From Streptomyces sp. CB02414 (lineage in GTDB: Bacteria > Actinomycetota > Actinomycetes > Streptomycetales > Streptomycetaceae), in contig NZ_LIPF01000002.1 in NCBI RefSeq assembly GCF_001905385.1, positions 620,001-684,000 on the forward strand: a stretch of 64,000 nucleotides of DNA, written 5' to 3'. Within the stretch, counting starts at the first letter, position 1. Each line of letters opens with the position of its first letter. The notes under the pieces were generated by a model, which saw only the letters and a list, made by a program, of their open reading frames with translations, was not told the DNA's origin and made no database searches. This document shows positions 37,667-46,775 of the stretch, piece after piece. Made by a program: the position numbers and the translations under genes.

Positions 37667-38794
37667 TCAGCGCAGCGATTCCCACAGGTCGGCGGCTTCC
37701 GGCTGGTCCGCCACCACCCGGTTGGGGTCGGAGGGTGCGGGCAGCACCGGCATGGTCAGCGTGCGTACGTCGTCCGCGTCGAGGTCACCGAGGCTGCGGC
37801 CGAGGCTCACCAGCTCGCTCAGCGAGTCCAGGCCGGTGTCGGTGGTGAGGCTGCCGGTGACCGCGTCGGCGGCCTGGTAGAGGCGGGTGGGGTCGGTGAG
37901 CAGGTCGGTGGTGGAGATCTGCTCCAGCAGCGCCTCGACCAGCTTGTGCTGGAGCTCTATGCGGGCGAGGTCGCTGCCGCCCGCCAGGCCGTACCGGGTG
38001 CGGGCGAGGCCCAGGGCCTCGGTGCCGTCGAGGTGGTGGGTGCCGGCGTCCAGGTGCAGGTGGCTCTTGTCGTCGTCGATGTCCACGTCCGTGGTGACCG
38101 TGACCCCGCCGAGCGCGTCGACCAGGTCGGCGAAGCCGGAGAAGTCGATCTCCATGTAGTGGTCCATGCGGACACCGGTGACCGACTCGACGGTCTTGAC
38201 CGCGCAGACCGGCCCGCCCACGGCGTAGGCGGTGTTGAACATCGCGCCGCTCGCCTCGGGGGTCGTTCCGCCGGACGGCAGCGGGCAGGAGGGGCGGTCG
38301 ACGAGCGTGTCGCGGGGGATGCTGACGACGGTGGCGGCGGTCCGGCCGGCGTCGAGGTGGACGACCATCGCCGTGTCGGAACGGGCGCCCTCGCTGTCGC
38401 CGCCGCCGAGCTCCTGGTTCTCCTCGCCGCTGCGCGAGTCGGAGCCGAGGACCAGGATGTTGAGGGCGCCGGTGGGCACCGGGGACGCGGAGGGCGAGGC
38501 GGAGGGGACGGTGACCGGCCTCGCGGGGCGGTCGTCACCGAGCGCGCCGTTGATGTCGACGCTTCTGATGTTGTCGTTGAGGTGCCAGTAGGCCCAGCCC
38601 GCCGCGCCGGCCCCGAGCAGCAGGGCGCCGGCCAGGGCGAGACCGGCGGCCCGCAGCCCTTTCGAGCGCCCGCTGGGCCGCCTCTGTCGCGCGCCGTGCG
38701 CGTCCCGTCCCGCCATGCGTCCGCCCCCGCTCGTGCCGGTGCCGTTCCCGGTTCCGTTCGCGTCCCCACCCGAGTGCCCCGTCGACAGGAACAT
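37667..38794 (-). CDS. LytR-CpsA-Psr (LCP) family cell-wall glycopolymer ligase
   Basis: 375 aa from the ATG at 38794; an ATG at 38716 with a better Shine-Dalgarno would give 349 aa. A cytoplasmic Gly/Thr-rich and basic N-terminus precedes a single transmembrane helix (GLRAAGLALAGALLLGAGAAGWAYW). The extracellular LCP domain has LNILVLGSDSRSG, RSDTAMVVHLDAG, SIPRDTLV and FSGFADLVDALGGVTV, which carry the Arg/Asp residues for pyrophosphate-lipid binding. A later segment has LGLARTRYGLAGGSDLARIELQ. LCP enzymes attach teichoic-type polymers to peptidoglycan. No cluster partner is adjacent. Confidence 0.92.
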   Translation of the reverse strand: MFLSTGHSGGDANGTGNGTGTSGGGRMAGRDAHGARQRRPSGRSKGLRAAGLALAGALLLGAGAAGWAYWHLNDNIRSVDINGALGDDRPARPVTVPSASPSASPVPTGALNILVLGSDSRSGEENQELGGGDSEGARSDTAMVVHLDAGRTAATVVSIPRDTLVDRPSCPLPSGGTTPEASGAMFNTAYAVGGPVCAVKTVESVTGVRMDHYMEIDFSGFADLVDALGGVTVTTDVDIDDDKSHLHLDAGTHHLDGTEALGLARTRYGLAGGSDLARIELQHKLVEALLEQISTTDLLTDPTRLYQAADAVTGSLTTDTGLDSLSELVSLGRSLGDLDADDVRTLTMPVLPAPSDPNRVVADQPEAADLWESLR

Positions 38795-38856
38795 ACGTCT
38801 GAATTGTTGAAATCAGGAACATGCGGGACCGCATTCTGCGGGAATTCTCAGACTTC

Positions 38857-39909
38857 TCAGCCCGTCGCAGGCGCCGCCGTACTGCTGCGCACCTCCAGGC
38901 TGGTGGCCAGTTCCACCCGGGTCGCCGCCGCCGAACCGTCGTCGCGCCCGAGGTCCAGGACCAGCCGGGCCGCCGCCTCGGCCATCTCCATCAGCGGCTG
39001 CCGTACGGTCGTCAGCGGCGGGCCCACCCAGCGCGCCACCGGCAGGTCGTCGAAGCCGACCACGCTCAGGTCCTGCGGGATGCGCAGCCCCAGTTCGCGT
39101 GCGGCCTCGTACAGCCCGAGCGCCTGGAGGTCGTTGCCGGCGAAGACGGCGGTCGGCCGGTCGGGGCGGCGCAGCAGCTCCAGGCCCTGGCGGTAGCCGG
39201 CCTCGTGGTGGAAGTCGCCGGTGACGATCAGGCCGGGGTCGACCGGCAGCCCCGCCGTCTCCAGGGCCGCCCGGTAGCCGTCGACGCGGGCGCGGCTGCA
39301 CATCATCCGGGTGGGTCCGCTGATCGCGCCGATGCGGGTGTGACCGAGGTCGACCAGGTGCCGGGTGGCGGCGAGTCCGCCCTGCCAGTTGGTGGCGCCG
39401 ATGGACGGCACGTCGGCGCCCGGGTCGCCGGCCGGGTCCATCACCACGAACGGGATGGAGCGGCTGGTGAGCAGGGCCCGCTGGGACTCGTCGAGGCCGG
39501 ACAGGACGAGGATCACGCCGTGCGGGCGGCGGGCGGCGACCTGGTCGGCCCAGCTCCGGCCGGGGGTGAGGCGTCCCGCGCTCTCGGAGAGCACGACGCT
39601 GAGCCCCGCGTCCCGCGCCACGTTCTCCACGCCGCGGATGACCTCCATCGCCCAGGCGCTCTCCAGTTCGTGGAAGACCAGGTCGATCAGGGGCGAGCGG
39701 GTCGCCTCGGCCCGCCTGCGCCGGTACCCGTGGGTGCGCAGTAGTTCCTCCACCCGGGACCGGGTGGAGGGCGCGACGTCGGCGCGGCCATTGAGGACCT
39801 TCGAAACAGTCGGCGCCGACACGCCGGCCTCACGCGCGATCTCGGCGAGGGTCGCGGTCTGCGCGGAACGCCTTTGCGTCCGGGTTCCAGCGGGCTGCGG
39901 GGATGTCAT
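38857..39909 (-). CDS. LacI-family transcriptional regulator
   Basis: 350 aa. The LacI helix-turn-helix ATLAEIAREAGVSAPTVSKVLNGRADVAPSTRSRVEELLRTHGYRRRR is complete with its hinge helix. The periplasmic-binding-like core has the conserved PTAVFAGNDLQALGLYEAARELGLRIPQDLSVVGFDDLPVA. Likely a sugar-responsive repressor, but no transporter or glycosidase adjoins it, so its targets are elsewhere. An N-terminal extension of about 18 residues precedes the HTH. Confidence 0.92.
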   Translation of the reverse strand: MTSPQPAGTRTQRRSAQTATLAEIAREAGVSAPTVSKVLNGRADVAPSTRSRVEELLRTHGYRRRRAEATRSPLIDLVFHELESAWAMEVIRGVENVARDAGLSVVLSESAGRLTPGRSWADQVAARRPHGVILVLSGLDESQRALLTSRSIPFVVMDPAGDPGADVPSIGATNWQGGLAATRHLVDLGHTRIGAISGPTRMMCSRARVDGYRAALETAGLPVDPGLIVTGDFHHEAGYRQGLELLRRPDRPTAVFAGNDLQALGLYEAARELGLRIPQDLSVVGFDDLPVARWVGPPLTTVRQPLMEMAEAAARLVLDLGRDDGSAAATRVELATSLEVRSSTAAPATG

Positions 39910-40019
39910 GGCGGCGATCGTAACCCTGCGGGCCCTCTTGACGCAGTCCTCGGACGGCGACGGAGCATCGGCACATTCGCCATACGCTCCGAAACATTCT
40001 GCCGTTCAAGGAGCGGTCG

Positions 40020-40277
40020 TCAGTCAGCGGCCACCGACTCGAACCGCCACCGGTGCACCGCGCGTGTGACCAGACCGCCGTCCGGTTCCGGCAGTTCCGG
40101 CAGTTCGGCGTCGTAGGCGGCGTCCCACCAGGTGATGACGAGGACCCGGTCCTGCGGGGCGCACAGCACCTCCCGGCGGACCGGGGCGCCGGCGAGCGGC
40201 TGCGCCCGCGCCCAGGCGAGCAGGTCCTCGCCCCGGCCGGGCACCGCCCGCGCCTCCCACATCAGCGCGACCGTCAC
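40020..40277 (-). CDS. Small uncharacterised protein coupled to tsaD
   Basis: 85 aa, acidic/Trp-containing, no signal peptide. [28 protein letters not shown] followed by LVITWWDA weakly resembles a dimeric alpha/beta-barrel (ABM-like) fold, but I do not assign function. Its GTG start overlaps the tsaD stop (GTGA), indicating translational coupling at the end of the tsaB-rimI-tsaD operon. Confidence 0.75.
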   Translation of the reverse strand: MTVALMWEARAVPGRGEDLLAWARAQPLAGAPVRREVLCAPQDRVLVITWWDAAYDAELPELPEPDGGLVTRAVHRWRFESVAAD

Positions 40278-41365
40278 GAGTACAGGTTCTCCTTGCTGAC
40301 CTCGTGCACGTGCTCATGGGCGTGCCCCGGCACGTGCGGGTCGGTCACCGGCAGCGAGGAGTCGGCCGACAGGTCCCAGTCGGAGGCGGCCCGGCCCCGG
40401 GCGACCATCTCGGCGCCGAGGGCGGCCACCATCGCGCCGTTGTCCGTGCACAGCTTGGGGCGCGGCACGCGCAGCCGGATGCCGGCCGTCTCGCAGCGCT
40501 CCTGCGCGAGGGCCCGCAGCCGGGAGTTGGCGGCCACGCCGCCGCCGATCATCAGGTGGTCGACGCCCTGGTCCTTGCAGGCCCGCACCGCCTTGCGGGT
40601 CAGCACGTCCACGACCGCCTCCTGGAAGGACGCCGACACGTCCCGCACCGGCACCTCCTCCCCCGCCGCCCGCTTGGCCTCGATCCAGCGGGCCACGGCC
40701 GTCTTCAGCCCGGAGAAGGAGAAGTCGTACGCCGGGTCGCGGGGGCCGGTGAGCCCGCGCGGGAAGGCGATCGCGTTCGGGTCGCCCTCGCGCGCGTAGC
40801 GGTCGATGACCGGGCCGCCGGGGAAGCCGAGGTTCAGCACGCGGGCGATCTTGTCGAAGGCCTCGCCGGCCGCGTCGTCGATGGTGGCGCCCATCGGGCG
40901 GACGTCGGAGGTGATGTCCGAGGAGAGCAGGAGGGAGGAGTGGCCGCCGGAGACCAGCAGCGCCATCGTCGGCTCGGGCAGCGGGCCGTGCTCCAGCTGG
41001 TCGACGCAGATGTGGGACGCGAGGTGGTTGACGCCGTACAGGGGCTTGCCGAGGGCGTAGGCGTACGCCTTGGCCGCCGAGACACCGACCAGCAGGGCGC
41101 CGGCGAGGCCGGGTCCGGCGGTGACGGCGATGCCGTCGAGGTCGCGGGCGCTCACCCCCGCTTCCCTCAGGGCGCGGTCGATGGTGGGGACCATCGCCTC
41201 CAGGTGGGCGCGGCTCGCCACCTCGGGGACGACGCCGCCGAAGCGGGCGTGCTCGTCCACGCTGGAGGCGACGGCGTCGGCCAGCAGGGTGGTGCCCCGG
41301 ACGACACCGACACCGGTCTCGTCGCAGGAGGTCTCGATCCCCAGGACCAGAGGTTCGTCAGGCAT
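40274..41365 (-). CDS. tsaD: tRNA N6-threonylcarbamoyladenosine transferase TsaD
   Basis: 363 aa. It transfers threonylcarbamoyl from TC-AMP to A37 of ANN-decoding tRNAs, together with TsaB and TsaE. The N-terminal ASKHA fold starts [17 protein letters not shown]. The metal-binding HxxxH lies in [13 protein letters not shown], and the [11 protein letters not shown] and [11 protein letters not shown] motifs follow. The Ala/Glu/His-rich C-terminus ([12 protein letters not shown]) is unusual. It overlaps rimI by 8 nt and the 85-aa gene by 3 nt. Confidence 0.96.
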   Translation of the reverse strand: MPDEPLVLGIETSCDETGVGVVRGTTLLADAVASSVDEHARFGGVVPEVASRAHLEAMVPTIDRALREAGVSARDLDGIAVTAGPGLAGALLVGVSAAKAYAYALGKPLYGVNHLASHICVDQLEHGPLPEPTMALLVSGGHSSLLLSSDITSDVRPMGATIDDAAGEAFDKIARVLNLGFPGGPVIDRYAREGDPNAIAFPRGLTGPRDPAYDFSFSGLKTAVARWIEAKRAAGEEVPVRDVSASFQEAVVDVLTRKAVRACKDQGVDHLMIGGGVAANSRLRALAQERCETAGIRLRVPRPKLCTDNGAMVAALGAEMVARGRAASDWDLSADSSLPVTDPHVPGHAHEHVHEVSKENLYS

Positions 41366-41894
41366 GGTTGTCGGTTCCTCGTTCGGTTCCCGGTACGGAG
41401 GTGGAAGGGTCGGTCAGGCGCATCACCAGGGCGTCCACGTTCCCCGGCTGGTAGTAGCCGCGTCTGAAGCCGATGGGCTCGAAGCCGAAACGCTCGTAGA
41501 GGCGCTGGGCGCGGGTGTTGTCGACCCGGCACTCCAGCAGCACCTCGGTGCACTCGAAGGCGGTCGCCGCCCGCAGCAGTTCGGTCAGCAGCCGCGCGCC
41601 GAGGCCGGTGCCCCACTGGTCGCGGGCGACGGCGATGGTCTGCACGTCGGCCTGCTCGCCGGAGGTGACCAGGCCCGCGTAGCCGACGACCCGCCCGTCC
41701 GTCTCGGCGACCAGGTACCGCCGGGTCGCGCCGGGCCCGCGCGCGTGGGCCAGCTCGGACCAGAACATGCCGCGGGACCAGGCGTCCTCCGGGAACAGCT
41801 CCCGTTCCATCCGCAGGACGGGGTCGATGTCCCACCAGCGCATCTCGCGCAGTGCGGCGGTGGAGGGCCCGGCGGCGGTGGCTGACTCGGTCAC
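41358..41894 (-). CDS. rimI: Ribosomal protein S18-alanine N-acetyltransferase RimI
   Basis: 178 aa GNAT acetyltransferase. [23 protein letters not shown] is the typical first helix. Acetyl-CoA binding occurs in [27 protein letters not shown] (the R/QxxGxG/A loop), and [23 protein letters not shown] is the C-terminal signature including the catalytic Tyr region. The GTG at 41894 overlaps the tsaB stop (GTGA). Position between tsaB and tsaD is conserved in actinobacteria and supports RimI over other GNATs. Confidence 0.9.
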   Translation of the reverse strand: MTESATAAGPSTAALREMRWWDIDPVLRMERELFPEDAWSRGMFWSELAHARGPGATRRYLVAETDGRVVGYAGLVTSGEQADVQTIAVARDQWGTGLGARLLTELLRAATAFECTEVLLECRVDNTRAQRLYERFGFEPIGFRRGYYQPGNVDALVMRLTDPSTSVPGTERGTDNHA

Positions 41895-42544
41895 TTGGGG
41901 GTGACCACCTTGTAGTTCTTGGGGACCTGGGCGTCGGGCCGGCGCAGGTAGAGCGGCCGGGGCGCGGGCAGTTCCTCGCCCGCGGCGAGCTTCTCCGCGG
42001 CCAGGCACGCGAGGGCGGCGGCGGAGACGTGCTCGGGCTCATGGGCCTTCGGGAAGGTCTCCGGGTACAGCAGCGCGCCCGCGCCGACGGCCGGGAGCCC
42101 GGCGACCCGCTCCGCGATGTCGGCGGGACGGTCGACCGCCGGGTCGGTGAGGCGGGTGCGGGAGTCGGCGTACCGGGCCCAGTAGACCTCCTTGCGGCGG
42201 GCGTCGGTCGCCACCACGAAGGGGCCCTCCAGGTCGGCGGCCCGGGCGAGACCGTCCAGCGTGCACACGCCGTGCACGGGGACGCCCAGGGCGAGCCCGA
42301 AGGTGTCCGCGGTCATCAGTCCGACGCGCAGCCCGGTGTACGGGCCGGGGCCGGTGCCGGCGACGATGCCGGTGACGGCGTCGAGGCGCAGTCCGGCCTC
42401 GGCGAGCACCCGGTCGACGGCGGGCAGCAGCAGCTCACCGTGGCGGCGGGCGTCGACCTGGCTCGACGAGGCGATGACGTCCGTACCGTCGTGCAGCGCG
42501 ACGGTCACGGCGGGCGTGGCGGTATCCAGAGCGAGCAAGAGCAC
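41891..42544 (-). CDS. tsaB: t6A biosynthesis protein TsaB
   Basis: 217 aa inactive TsaD homologue acting as dimerisation partner. LLLALDTATPAVTVALHDG, the GTGPGPYTGLRVGLMTADTFGLALGVPVHGV segment and VATDARRKEVYWARY are characteristic. It lacks the HxxxH metal site, as expected. The GTG start at 42544 begins the tsaB-rimI-tsaD operon, which here is separated from tsaE by two other genes. Confidence 0.93.
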   Translation of the reverse strand: MLLLALDTATPAVTVALHDGTDVIASSSQVDARRHGELLLPAVDRVLAEAGLRLDAVTGIVAGTGPGPYTGLRVGLMTADTFGLALGVPVHGVCTLDGLARAADLEGPFVVATDARRKEVYWARYADSRTRLTDPAVDRPADIAERVAGLPAVGAGALLYPETFPKAHEPEHVSAAALACLAAEKLAAGEELPAPRPLYLRRPDAQVPKNYKVVTPK

Positions 42545-42759
42545 GCAAACAGCCTACGGCGCCGCGGGGCCCGTGTCGGACGCCCGGTGGGCGGTGCGCG
42601 GCGGACGGCGGGGGCGCGCACCCGGGTCGCGCCGGCGGGCCGGCGTCGGCCGCCGCCCCCTCCGTGTTGCGCACCGCGTTCGCACGGTCACGTACTGCTA
42701 CCTTCGCCGGAGAGGGACGCACGGACACGCACCGACGTACGACGACGAGGTGGTCGCCA

Positions 42760-43314
42760 GTGGCAAGCAGCAGCGCCGGTTTCGTCGCCGGGCTCACGGC
42801 GGCGGCGCTCGCGACGATCGGCTACCTCACCCACCAGGCCTCGGTCGCCGCCCCGCACGACCTCGGCCGGGCGCACGCGAGCAGTACACCCGCCCCCGGC
42901 GCCTCCAAGGCACCCCGCGACCGACGGCACCCGGAAGCGCTGCCGACGGGGACCGGAAGGGGTGAACGGGTGGTGTACTCGGTGGACGACGACCGGGTGT
43001 GGCTGGTCGGCCCGGACAACCGGGTCCAGCGCACCTTCGAGGTCACGCCCAGCACGGTCGACCCGGCGCCGGGCACCTACGCGGTCACGTCCCGGTCCAA
43101 CCGCGTCACCGGCTCGGACGGCATCCCGGTCGAGCACGTCGTGCGCTTCACCAGCGTCGACGGCGTGGTCATCGGGTTCAGCGCGGCCGTGGACGGCTCG
43201 ACGGCGAAACCCGACCCGGACGAGCGCACCGGCGGCATCCGCGAGACCCGCGCGGACGGCGACGCGATGTGGCGGTTCGCGACGATCGGGCAGCAGGTCG
43301 TCGTCGTCCGCTGA
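42760..43314 (+). CDS. Uncharacterised membrane-anchored or secreted protein
   Basis: 184 aa from the GTG at 42760. A short hydrophobic stretch (GFVAGLTAAALATIGYLT) near the N-terminus predicts an anchor or signal. A Pro/Ala/Arg linker precedes a globular domain: VVYSVDDDRVWLVGPDNRVQRTFEVTPSTVDPAPGTY and VPVEHVVRF-like strands, then VVIGFSAAVDGS and IRETRADGDAMW. The set of beta strands around a PGTYAV turn recalls extracytoplasmic L,D-transpeptidase-like folds, but no HxxC-type catalytic motif is present. Divergent from tsaB. Confidence 0.75.
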   Translation: MASSSAGFVAGLTAAALATIGYLTHQASVAAPHDLGRAHASSTPAPGASKAPRDRRHPEALPTGTGRGERVVYSVDDDRVWLVGPDNRVQRTFEVTPSTVDPAPGTYAVTSRSNRVTGSDGIPVEHVVRFTSVDGVVIGFSAAVDGSTAKPDPDERTGGIRETRADGDAMWRFATIGQQVVVVR

Positions 43315-43339
43315 GCCCTCCACCTGGGCGACCGCGGGG

Positions 43340-43501
43340 TCAGGCGGCCTCGCGGTGCTCCGGGACGGGCGCCCGGCGGGCCTCCGGCTCGGGTGCGCAC
43401 GGCGGCGTCGAGACCGCCGCGGCGGCGGCGCAGGAAGCGAGCAGGTCGTACATGGACACACCGGTCGGCGCGGGCCCCGGCTGCGGCTTGGTCTCCGGCA
43501 T
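43340..43501 (-). CDS. 53-aa Pro/Ala-rich small protein under an iron box
   Basis: The ORF reads MPETKPQPGPAPTGVSMYDLL, then ASCAAAAAVSTPPCAPEPEAR, then RAPVPEHREAA, stop. GAGGAGG precedes the ATG at ideal spacing, and third-position bias is strong. Two Cys residues flank a short Ala stretch; there is no clear signal peptide or domain. A perfect 20-bp palindrome of the DmdR/IdeR iron-box type lies 30-49 nt upstream. An iron-repressed small protein is the likely reading; function unknown. Confidence 0.7.
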   Translation of the reverse strand: MPETKPQPGPAPTGVSMYDLLASCAAAAAVSTPPCAPEPEARRAPVPEHREAA

Positions 43502-43530
43502 GGACGCCTCCTCATGGTCGGGGGCGGGCG

Positions 43531-43550
43531 TAGTTAGGCTTGCCTAACTA
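43531..43550 (-). promoter_or_regulatory. Iron box (DmdR1/IdeR-type operator)
   Basis: TAGTTAGGC-TT-GCCTAACTA is a perfect dyad with the TTAGG...CCTAA core of actinobacterial iron-box operators. Its place 30-49 nt before the small ORF fits a repressor site over a promoter. tsaE ends at 43666 upstream, so the small ORF is the natural target. Confidence 0.82.
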
Positions 43551-43665
43551 CGAGCTGGGTACCATGTGACCACGCGCAAGACCCGGAACGCAATATCTTG
43601 CCGACGTCTTGTCGGAACATCGGCGCCTCGACGGAACGCCCCGCGGCGGGCGCGGGACCGGCGGC

Positions 43666-44214
43666 TCAGACGGCCAGCACGCCCAGGTCGGCCGAGGTCC
43701 AGCGCTCACCGATCCCGGCCAGGGTCACGTGCCGCACCTCGTCGGTGGTGTCGCCCTCGGCCCGGTGGATCCGGAGCTGGAGCCGGTCGTCGGTCAGCTC
43801 CTCGACCTTGCCCTCGCCCCACTCCACGACGATCACCGAGTCCGGCAGCGAGACGTCGAGGTCGAGGTCCTCCATCTCGTCGAGGCCGCCGGAGAGCCGG
43901 TAGGCGTCGACGTGGACGAGCGGCGGGCCGTCGCCGAGCGAGGGGTGGACGCGGGCGATCACGAAGGTCGGGGAGGTGACGGCGCCGCGCACGCCCATGC
44001 CCTCGCCGAGTCCCCGGGTCAGCGTCGTCTTGCCCGCGCCCAGCTCCCCGCTGAGCATCAGCAGGTCACCGGCGCGCAGCACCTTGGCGAGCCTGCGGCC
44101 CAGTTCCCGCATCTGGTCCGGGGAGGTGACGGTGATCTCGACGGCGGGGGCGGAGTGGGAGGACCCGGAGGGTTCAGCCGGGTCCTGGTGTGCTGCTGGT
44201 GCTTCCATAGCCAT
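43666..44214 (-). CDS. tsaE: tRNA t6A biosynthesis ATPase TsaE
   Basis: 182 aa. Walker A is in MLSGELGAGKTTLTRGLGEGMG, and VTSPTFVIARVHPS and VHVDAYRLSG follow with the switch-like motif; IVVEWGEGKVEEL is conserved. It regenerates the TsaBD complex. Start at 44214 overlaps the upstream hydrolase by 41 nt, so the two are probably co-transcribed. The N-terminal 25 residues are Pro/Ala-rich and low complexity. Confidence 0.93.
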   Translation of the reverse strand: MAMEAPAAHQDPAEPSGSSHSAPAVEITVTSPDQMRELGRRLAKVLRAGDLLMLSGELGAGKTTLTRGLGEGMGVRGAVTSPTFVIARVHPSLGDGPPLVHVDAYRLSGGLDEMEDLDLDVSLPDSVIVVEWGEGKVEELTDDRLQLRIHRAEGDTTDEVRHVTLAGIGERWTSADLGVLAV

Positions 44215-45439
44215 TCACGGTAGCGGCTGCCGGGACGGCACCGGCGCGGGCGAGCAGGTCGGCGAGCCGGTCGGTGACCAGCTCCGGATGCTCCAGCATC
44301 ACCAGGTGGCCCGCGTCGGGCACGAGCACCAGCTCCGCGTCCGGCAGCAGGCCGGCGACCGCCTCGCTGTGCTCGCTGGGCGTCACCAGGTCCCGCACCC
44401 CGGCCAGCACGAGCACCGGCAGATCCGCGAAACGGGCGAGGGCGTCGGTCTTGTCGTGGTCGTTGAAGGCCGGGTAGTACTCGGCGACCACGTCGATCGG
44501 CGTCGACTCGATCATCCGCTCGGCGAACCGCGCCACGGCCGGGTCGACGTCCCGGGACGCGAACGAGTACCGCTTGATGATCCCGGCGAACAGGTCCGCC
44601 GTCGCCCGCCGCCCCTTCTCCACCAGCTCGGCCCGCTGCCCCAGCGCCTTCAGCACGCCCGGCAGCACCCGCCGCACCGCGTTTACCCCGGCCACGGGCA
44701 GCCCGAAGTTCACCTCGCCGAGCCGCCCGGAGGAGGTGCCGACGAGGGCGACGCCGACGACCCGCTCGCGGATCAGGTCGGGGTACGCGTCGGCCAGCGC
44801 CATCACCGTCATGCCGCCCATGGAGTGCCCGACCAGCACGATCGGGCCCTCGGGGGCGGCCGCGTCGATCACGGTCTTCAGGTCGCGGCCCAGTTCGTCG
44901 ATGGTGACCGGCCGGTCCTCCCGCACCTGGGCCACGCCCCGGCCGGACCGGCCGTGGCTGCGCTGGTCCCAGTGGACGGTGCGGACGACGCCCCTGAGGG
45001 CCGCCCGCTGGAAGTGCCAGGAGTCCTGGTTGAGGCAGTAGCCGTGGCTGAAGACGACGGTCACGGGGGCGGGGGCCTTGCGGCCGAACAGCCGCCGTCG
45101 GCGCCCGGTGAGCGCGGACTCCGTCTCCGGCTCGACGTCGTCGACCTCGTAGTACAGCTCGGTGCCGTCGTCGGCGAACGCCCTGCCGGGGGTGCCGCGC
45201 AGTCCGCCGTACGGCCCCGCCGAGTCGAGGGCGACCCGCGCCTTGTGGCGCATACCGCGGCCGACGGTCAGCCGCTCTATCGCCACGCCGGCCGCGGCAC
45301 CGGCCGCGACCACGCCTATCGCGACGCCGGCGATGCCGGTCGCCCGGCGCCAGCCGCCCGCGGCGGCCTCGGTGGCGGCCTCGGTGGCGGAGGCGACGGC
45401 CGACGCGACGGCCTCCGCGTTGCTCTCGCTCACGTACAC
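44174..45439 (-). CDS. Alpha/beta hydrolase, N-terminally membrane-anchored
   Basis: 421 aa. An Ala-rich N-terminus and hydrophobic segment (GIAGVAIGVVAAGAAAGVAIE) suggest a membrane anchor. The hydrolase core has VVFSHGYCLNQDSW (oxyanion-hole region), VHWDQRSHGRSGRG, the nucleophile elbow VLVGHSMGGMTVMAL (Ser), and catalytic His in LVPDAGHLVMLEHPE. The Asp is likely in VLAGVRDLVTPSEH. The GTG at 45439 has AGGAG at good spacing; GTG at 45433 is also possible. It lies between alr and tsaE, the conserved place for this gene in Streptomyces. Substrate unknown. Confidence 0.88.
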   Translation of the reverse strand: MYVSESNAEAVASAVASATEAATEAAAGGWRRATGIAGVAIGVVAAGAAAGVAIERLTVGRGMRHKARVALDSAGPYGGLRGTPGRAFADDGTELYYEVDDVEPETESALTGRRRRLFGRKAPAPVTVVFSHGYCLNQDSWHFQRAALRGVVRTVHWDQRSHGRSGRGVAQVREDRPVTIDELGRDLKTVIDAAAPEGPIVLVGHSMGGMTVMALADAYPDLIRERVVGVALVGTSSGRLGEVNFGLPVAGVNAVRRVLPGVLKALGQRAELVEKGRRATADLFAGIIKRYSFASRDVDPAVARFAERMIESTPIDVVAEYYPAFNDHDKTDALARFADLPVLVLAGVRDLVTPSEHSEAVAGLLPDAELVLVPDAGHLVMLEHPELVTDRLADLLARAGAVPAAATVNGYGSTSSTPGPG

Positions 45440-45526
45440 CGCTCCTCTTCGCCGGGCCCGCGGACTGCTGTGCGGATACCCGCTGGTCGTTGACTCACCT
45501 GAACCTGAAAGTGCGGACCGTGCGTG

Positions 45527-46693
45527 TCACTCGTTGACGTAGACGCGCGGAACGCGTGATCCGATCCGGGTGACGATCTCGTACGCGATGGTGCCGGCCG
45601 CCTGCGCCCAGTCCTCGGCGGTGGGCTCGCCGCGGTCGCCGGGGCCGAACAGCACCGCCTCGGCGCCCGGCTCCGGCCGCTCCCCGCCCAGGTCGACGAC
45701 GAACTGGTCCATCGCGATCCGCCCCGCGACCGTGCGCCACTTGCCGCCGACCAGGACCGGCCCGGCGGACGAGGCGTGGCGCGGGACGCCGTCCGCGTAG
45801 CCGAGGGGGACGAGGCCGAGGGTGGTCTCGCCGGGGGTGGTGTAGTGGTGCCCGTAGCTGACGCCGTGGCCGCCGGGGACCTGCTTGACCAGGGCCAGCG
45901 AGGCGGACAGCGTCATCACCGGGCGCAGTCCGAAGTCGGCGGGGGCGCCGATCTCTGGGCTGGGCGAGACGCCGTACATCGCGATGCCGGGGCGTACGAG
46001 GTCGAAGTGGGTCTCGGGCAGGGTGAGCGTGGCCGGCGAGTTGGCGATGTGCCGCACGTCCGGGCGTACGCCCTGCCGCTCCGCGTACGCGGTCATCTCC
46101 CGGAAGCGGGTGAGCTGCGCGGCGATGGAGGGGTGGCCGGGTTCGTCGGCGCAGGCGAAGTGCGACCAGAGGCCGGTGACGCGGAGCAGCCCCTCGCTCT
46201 CGGCGCGCAGGGCCTCGCGGACCAGTTCCTCCCAGTCCCCGCCCGGCTGGCAGCCGTTGCGACCGAGCCCGGTGTCGGCCTTGAGCTGCACCCGCGCGGG
46301 CACCGCGGCCCGCCGTGCCGCCGCGACGACCTCCTCCAGGGCCCACATCCCGCTGACGGACACGTCGAGTCCGGCCTCGACGGCCTCCCGCCAGGGCCCG
46401 CCCGGCGTCCACAGCCAGCACATGATCCGCACGTCGTCCGGCAGGGCCGGGTCCGCGCGCAGGGCGAGGGCCTCCTGCGGGGTGGCGGTGCCGAGCCAGG
46501 TCGCGCCCGCCGCGACGGCCGCGCGGGCGCACGGGAGCGCGCCGTGACCGTAGGCGTCGGCCTTGACCACGGCCATGAGAGCCGCCCCGGGGGCCCGTTC
46601 GCGCAGTGCGCGGACGTTGGCCCGCAGGGCGGCCAGGTCGATCTCGGCACGGGCCCGCGTCCCCGCGTCCCGCCGAGCAGCTGTCTCACTCAT
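45527..46693 (-). CDS. alr: Alanine racemase
   Basis: 388 aa PLP enzyme making D-Ala for peptidoglycan. The PLP-lysine motif AVVKADAYGHGA lies near residues 42-53. RLSTRL-type strand motifs follow, with KADTGLGRNG and SVSGMWALEE-like segments. The C-terminal domain includes SYGHHYTTPGETTLGLVPLGYADGVPR, carrying the catalytic Tyr, and VAGRIAMDQFVVDLG. Probably the first gene of an alr-hydrolase-tsaE operon. Divergent from acpS by 82 bp. Confidence 0.95.
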   Translation of the reverse strand: MSETAARRDAGTRARAEIDLAALRANVRALRERAPGAALMAVVKADAYGHGALPCARAAVAAGATWLGTATPQEALALRADPALPDDVRIMCWLWTPGGPWREAVEAGLDVSVSGMWALEEVVAAARRAAVPARVQLKADTGLGRNGCQPGGDWEELVREALRAESEGLLRVTGLWSHFACADEPGHPSIAAQLTRFREMTAYAERQGVRPDVRHIANSPATLTLPETHFDLVRPGIAMYGVSPSPEIGAPADFGLRPVMTLSASLALVKQVPGGHGVSYGHHYTTPGETTLGLVPLGYADGVPRHASSAGPVLVGGKWRTVAGRIAMDQFVVDLGGERPEPGAEAVLFGPGDRGEPTAEDWAQAAGTIAYEIVTRIGSRVPRVYVNE

Positions 46694-46775
46694 CGTGGCC
46701 CCAGTCTCTCAGAGCACCCGCCGCCCGCTTCCGCCACGCACCGCGGGCCTTCGGTGAGTGGTTAGGGTGCCCGGC

